This document shows positions 5,144 to 7,885 of a DNA stretch of 7,885 nt, piece by piece; within the stretch, counting starts at the first letter, position 1, and every line of letters starts with the position of its first letter. This stretch comes from Spirochaetales bacterium. Lineage in GTDB: Bacteria; Spirochaetota; Spirochaetia; Treponematales; Rectinemataceae. The notes beneath the pieces are model-generated. The model was given only the letters and a program-made list of their open reading frames with translations. It was not told the DNA's origin and made no database searches. Position numbers and translations under genes: made by a program. The stretch covers positions 117,549 through 125,433 of the forward strand of contig JADLKI010000008.1 in assembly GCA_015657395.1 (NCBI GenBank). The letters are read 5' to 3'.

Positions 5144-7528
5144 ATGCTCGATTATAATCTCTATTTGGACAGACTAGACTCAATAGAGCCGTTTGGCCGA
5201 ATAGACAAGCTGAGAAAACATATTCTGCATGAACCAAGATATTTATCAATAGAACAAGCTAAAATCATCACCAGGACCTATCGGCAAAATGAAGAAAAGC
5301 CCCGGATCATTCAAAGAGCCCTTGCACTGAAAAACGCTCTGGAACAGATTGAAATAAGCTTAGATCCTAAAGAATTGATCGTTGGCAATAGGTCGACCAA
5401 AATACGAGCCGGGATCGTTTCTCCTGAAGCTGGAATCGAGTGGATCAACAAGGAGATAGAGTCGCTGCCGACAAGAGCCCAGGACAGATTCAATGTGGAT
5501 AATAAGGATATTATAGAATTCAGGTCCGAACTCTATCCTTACTGGCATAATAAAGGGCTGAGAGACAAAATAGGTCAAGTTCTCGATGAAAACATGGATG
5601 ATTTCGAACTCGCAGTCAAAATAAATCAAAAGGATCACTCCCAGGGTCATATTTGCCCTGACACAGAAAAATGGCTTTCGCACGGTCCCTCTGGACTCAG
5701 AAAAATTGTCCAGGGAAAAATTAAAGATTGTGACATTTCAAAGCGGGATTTTTATCTGTCTGTCGATCTTGTCCTTGAAGGTGCCATACGTTTCATGGGG
5801 CGCTATGCAGACTTGGCTAAGCGTATGGCCGATTCCGAAAGTGACGAGTCCGCTAAATCGTCACTCCTTGAGGTTTCCCGCATATGTAAAAAACTCGAAT
5901 TCTCTCCTCCTGAGTCATACCATGAAGCTCTTCAGTCACTCTGGTTTTTGTTTGTCATCCTGCACATGGAATCGAACGCAAACTCGATATCCCCCGGCAG
6001 GATGGATCAGTATCTTTATTCATACTTTGAAAAAGACTTCTTGGAAGGACGCCTGACTCTCGATCGTGCGCTAGAATTGACGGAGGCTCTCTGGATCAAG
6101 TTCAACCATATTGTATATATGCGCAATACAAAAAGCGCGAAATATTTTGCCGGTTTCACGACGGGCTTCAATGTCGCTATCGGAGGAGTGGACGATGACT
6201 CCAATGATGCCACGAATCTCCTTTCATTTATATTCTTAAGGGCCCAGGATCAAGTGAGACTCTCCCAGCCCAACCTTTCAGCCAGAATTCACAACAAAAC
6301 CCCGGAGAAATTCTTAAATGCTTGCATAAAAGTAATCGGGAATGGCGGCGGGATGCCTCAGATATTCAATGATGAGAGTATCATCCCAGCCCTCACAAAC
6401 AAGGGAATAGATATAAAAGATGCAAGGAACTACTCGATTGTGGGCTGTGTCGAGCTCAGTACACACGGTAATAGCCTCGGCTGGAGTGATGCTGCCATGT
6501 TTAATATGGTTAAAGTACTCGAGCTGACTCTTAACAACGGATACTGCCTTCTAACAGGCAAAAAACTTGGGCTCCAGACAGGATTCCTGTATGACTACAA
6601 AACCTACGAAGATTTAGAAAACGCATTTAAAACACAAATTAATTATTTTATAGACAAGATGATAAAAGCATGCATCACCGTGGACAGAATGCACGCGGCC
6701 TATCTTCCTTCTCCCTTCTTATCTGCCGTCATGGAGAACTGCCTGGACAAAGGCCGTGATGTGACGGCGGGAGGAGCCTTCTACAATTTTAGCGGCGTCC
6801 AATGCATTCAAGTCGCCAATGTTGCGGATTCATTGGCCGCAATAAAAACTTCGGTCTACGACGAGAAATTTGTCATGCCGGTCACATTGCTCGAAGCGCT
6901 CAGAAAAAACTTTAAAGGACATGAAATATTGAGAAATAGGCTGCTCAACAAGATCCCCAAATATGGCAACGATGTTGAATGGGTCGATAGGATAGGCCAG
7001 AAATGGGTAGCCTATTTTTCTAAAGAAGTCGGGAAATATAGAAACGCAAGAGGCGGACTGTTCCAAATCGGGCTATATACCGTATCGGCTCATGTGCCAA
7101 TGGGACTCAACGTCGGGGCGACTCCTGACGGTAGATTAGCCAAACAGCCTCTTGCGGATGGAGGTTTGTCCGCTGTATATGGCAGGGATCAAACAGGACC
7201 CACTGCACTTTTAAATTCTGTCTCCCGAGTCAACTCGATACTGGTCAGCAACGGCTCCCTGCTGAATCTGAAGTTTCTGCCGGAATTTTTCCAAAAAGAA
7301 TCAAATATTGTCAAATTTTCATCATTTCTGCGCACTTTCATCAAACTTCACATTCACCACGTCCAATTCAACGTTGTGCGAAGGGAAGATCTTCTGGCTG
7401 CAAAGAAGAATCCCGAAGCATACAGAGATCTTCTCGTAAGAGTTGCGGGTTATACGGCCTATTTTACAGAACTCGCGGATGATCTTCAGGATGAAATCAT
7501 CAGGAGAACAGAATATGGGGCCGATTGA
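5144..7528 (+). CDS. Glycyl radical enzyme, diol dehydratase/PFL2-like, substrate unknown
   Basis: This 794-residue oxygen-sensitive cytoplasmic enzyme uses a stable glycyl radical to form a thiyl radical that attacks the substrate. The PFL-type barrel fills roughly residues 1-660 and the glycine-radical domain the C-terminus. The active-site loop is IVGCVELSTHG, with Cys435 and Glu437, the CxE pair of dehydratases and some decarboxylases rather than the CC pair of pyruvate formate-lyase. Asp449 (GWSDAA) and His169 (GHICPD) line up, by motif, with substrate-contacting Asp447 and His164 of clostridial glycerol dehydratase. ESNANSISPGR (276-286) has Asn280 where that enzyme has His281. GGMPQIFND and ATPDGR are conserved family segments. 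The radical site is RVAGYTAYF with Gly769, 25 residues from the end, as expected. The activase gene overlaps its 3' end. Dehydration of a polyol or sugar-derived compound is the best guess; decarboxylation or C-S/C-N cleavage remain possible. Confidence 0.92.
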   Translation: MLDYNLYLDRLDSIEPFGRIDKLRKHILHEPRYLSIEQAKIITRTYRQNEEKPRIIQRALALKNALEQIEISLDPKELIVGNRSTKIRAGIVSPEAGIEWINKEIESLPTRAQDRFNVDNKDIIEFRSELYPYWHNKGLRDKIGQVLDENMDDFELAVKINQKDHSQGHICPDTEKWLSHGPSGLRKIVQGKIKDCDISKRDFYLSVDLVLEGAIRFMGRYADLAKRMADSESDESAKSSLLEVSRICKKLEFSPPESYHEALQSLWFLFVILHMESNANSISPGRMDQYLYSYFEKDFLEGRLTLDRALELTEALWIKFNHIVYMRNTKSAKYFAGFTTGFNVAIGGVDDDSNDATNLLSFIFLRAQDQVRLSQPNLSARIHNKTPEKFLNACIKVIGNGGGMPQIFNDESIIPALTNKGIDIKDARNYSIVGCVELSTHGNSLGWSDAAMFNMVKVLELTLNNGYCLLTGKKLGLQTGFLYDYKTYEDLENAFKTQINYFIDKMIKACITVDRMHAAYLPSPFLSAVMENCLDKGRDVTAGGAFYNFSGVQCIQVANVADSLAAIKTSVYDEKFVMPVTLLEALRKNFKGHEILRNRLLNKIPKYGNDVEWVDRIGQKWVAYFSKEVGKYRNARGGLFQIGLYTVSAHVPMGLNVGATPDGRLAKQPLADGGLSAVYGRDQTGPTALLNSVSRVNSILVSNGSLLNLKFLPEFFQKESNIVKFSSFLRTFIKLHIHHVQFNVVRREDLLAAKKNPEAYRDLLVRVAGYTAYFTELADDLQDEIIRRTEYGAD
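7502..7506 (+). promoter_or_regulatory. Ribosome binding site of the activating enzyme
   Basis: AGGAG inside the last codons of the glycyl radical enzyme gene lies eight bases before the ATG at 7515. It supports a start that overlaps the upstream gene by 14 bases. Confidence 0.7.
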
Positions 7529-7885
7529 GACTGGCGAGAGCGGCATCATTTTTGACATCAGGCGTTTCACAATTCACGACGGCCCAGGATTGCGCTCCAC
7601 CGTTTTCTTGAAAGGCTGCCCCTTAGATTGCAAATGGTGCCATAATCCCGAGGGGAAAAAAAGCAGCATCGATCTGTGGCATTTTAAGAATAAATGTATC
7701 GCGTGCCATATCTGTGTCGGGAAGTGTCCACAAAAAGCATTGTCGGTATCGGCGGATAAAGCCAATCATATCAACATCGATAAGTCCCTGTGCAACAAAT
7801 GCGGAATATGCGTCTCTGAATGTCCCGCCAACGCTCTCGCCTTTGATGGGAGACTCGTGACCGTGAAAGAAATCATCCAGGAAGT
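7515..7885 (+). CDS. Glycyl-radical enzyme activating enzyme, radical SAM (3'-truncated)
   Basis: This activase uses S-adenosylmethionine and an iron-sulfur cluster to abstract hydrogen from the radical-site glycine of the enzyme encoded just upstream. The window holds the first 123 codons of a protein usually about 300 residues long, with no stop before the edge. The opening GIIFDIRRFTIHDGPGLRS (10-28) is the family hallmark. The radical-SAM cluster motif CPLDCKWC supplies Cys35, Cys39 and Cys42, followed by HNPEG. Then comes a two-cluster ferredoxin-like insert, CIACHICVGKCP (61-72) and CNKCGICVSECP (93-104), each with four cysteines in CxxCxxCxxxCP spacing. This insert is found in activases of glycerol dehydratase, choline TMA-lyase, hydroxyphenylacetate decarboxylase and benzylsuccinate synthase, but not in PflA of pyruvate formate-lyase. 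That agrees with the partner being a dehydratase-type enzyme. The gene overlaps its partner by 14 bases. Confidence 0.95.
   Translation, partial: MGPIETGESGIIFDIRRFTIHDGPGLRSTVFLKGCPLDCKWCHNPEGKKSSIDLWHFKNKCIACHICVGKCPQKALSVSADKANHINIDKSLCNKCGICVSECPANALAFDGRLVTVKEIIQE

Noticed and set aside
5144..7528. Pyruvate formate-lyase
   Set aside because: The active site is GCVE rather than the adjacent Cys-Cys pair, and the activase has the extra ferredoxin insert absent from PflA.

Overview
The window is one tightly packed, plus-strand operon fragment of eight genes. It is open at both ends: the first gene has lost its 5' part and the last its 3' part. Two features point to a strict or facultative anaerobe that ferments organic compounds. 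One is a glycyl radical enzyme, which oxygen destroys, with its radical-SAM activase. The other is a ribose-type ABC importer. Base composition is moderate, and strong AGGAG-type ribosome binding sites precede most genes. Clostridia, Spirochaetota and related anaerobes are plausible hosts, but the sequence alone does not settle the phylum.

Layout: 1-777, C-terminal half of a ribose/galactose-type ABC ATPase; 811-1827 and 1817-2815, two different RbsC-like permeases; 2860-3825, a PfkB/ribokinase-family sugar kinase; 3822-4679, an amidohydrolase-2 family TIM-barrel hydrolase; 4681-5109, a YjbQ/UPF0047 family protein; 5144-7528, a glycyl radical enzyme of the diol dehydratase/PFL2 type; 7515-7885, its activating enzyme, truncated. 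Gaps are at most 44 bases and four junctions overlap or nearly touch, so one transcript with translational coupling is likely. I see no promoter, terminator, RNA gene, repeat or mobile element, and no gene-free stretch over 300 bases. The solute-binding protein, the N-terminal half of the ATPase and any regulator would lie upstream.

Taken together, the genes read as a catabolic module. A sugar-like or polyol-like compound is imported and phosphorylated by the kinase. The compound or a product is hydrolysed by the amidohydrolase. A radical reaction (most likely dehydration, judging from the Cys-x-Glu active site) then breaks a C-O or similar bond. YjbQ has no settled physiological role, so its place here is unexplained. 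I do not recognise this combination as a described pathway. Several proteins carry substitutions at normally conserved sites: LNGPT for LDEPT in the ATPase, Asn for His in the radical-enzyme pocket, FGSN for FGSD in the amidohydrolase, and GGAQ for GTWQ in YjbQ. These support an unusual substrate, which the sequence does not identify.

Three start codons were moved downstream of the longest open frame (kinase to 2860, amidohydrolase to 3822, radical enzyme to 5144) because each then sits 5-7 bases after a clear Shine-Dalgarno sequence.
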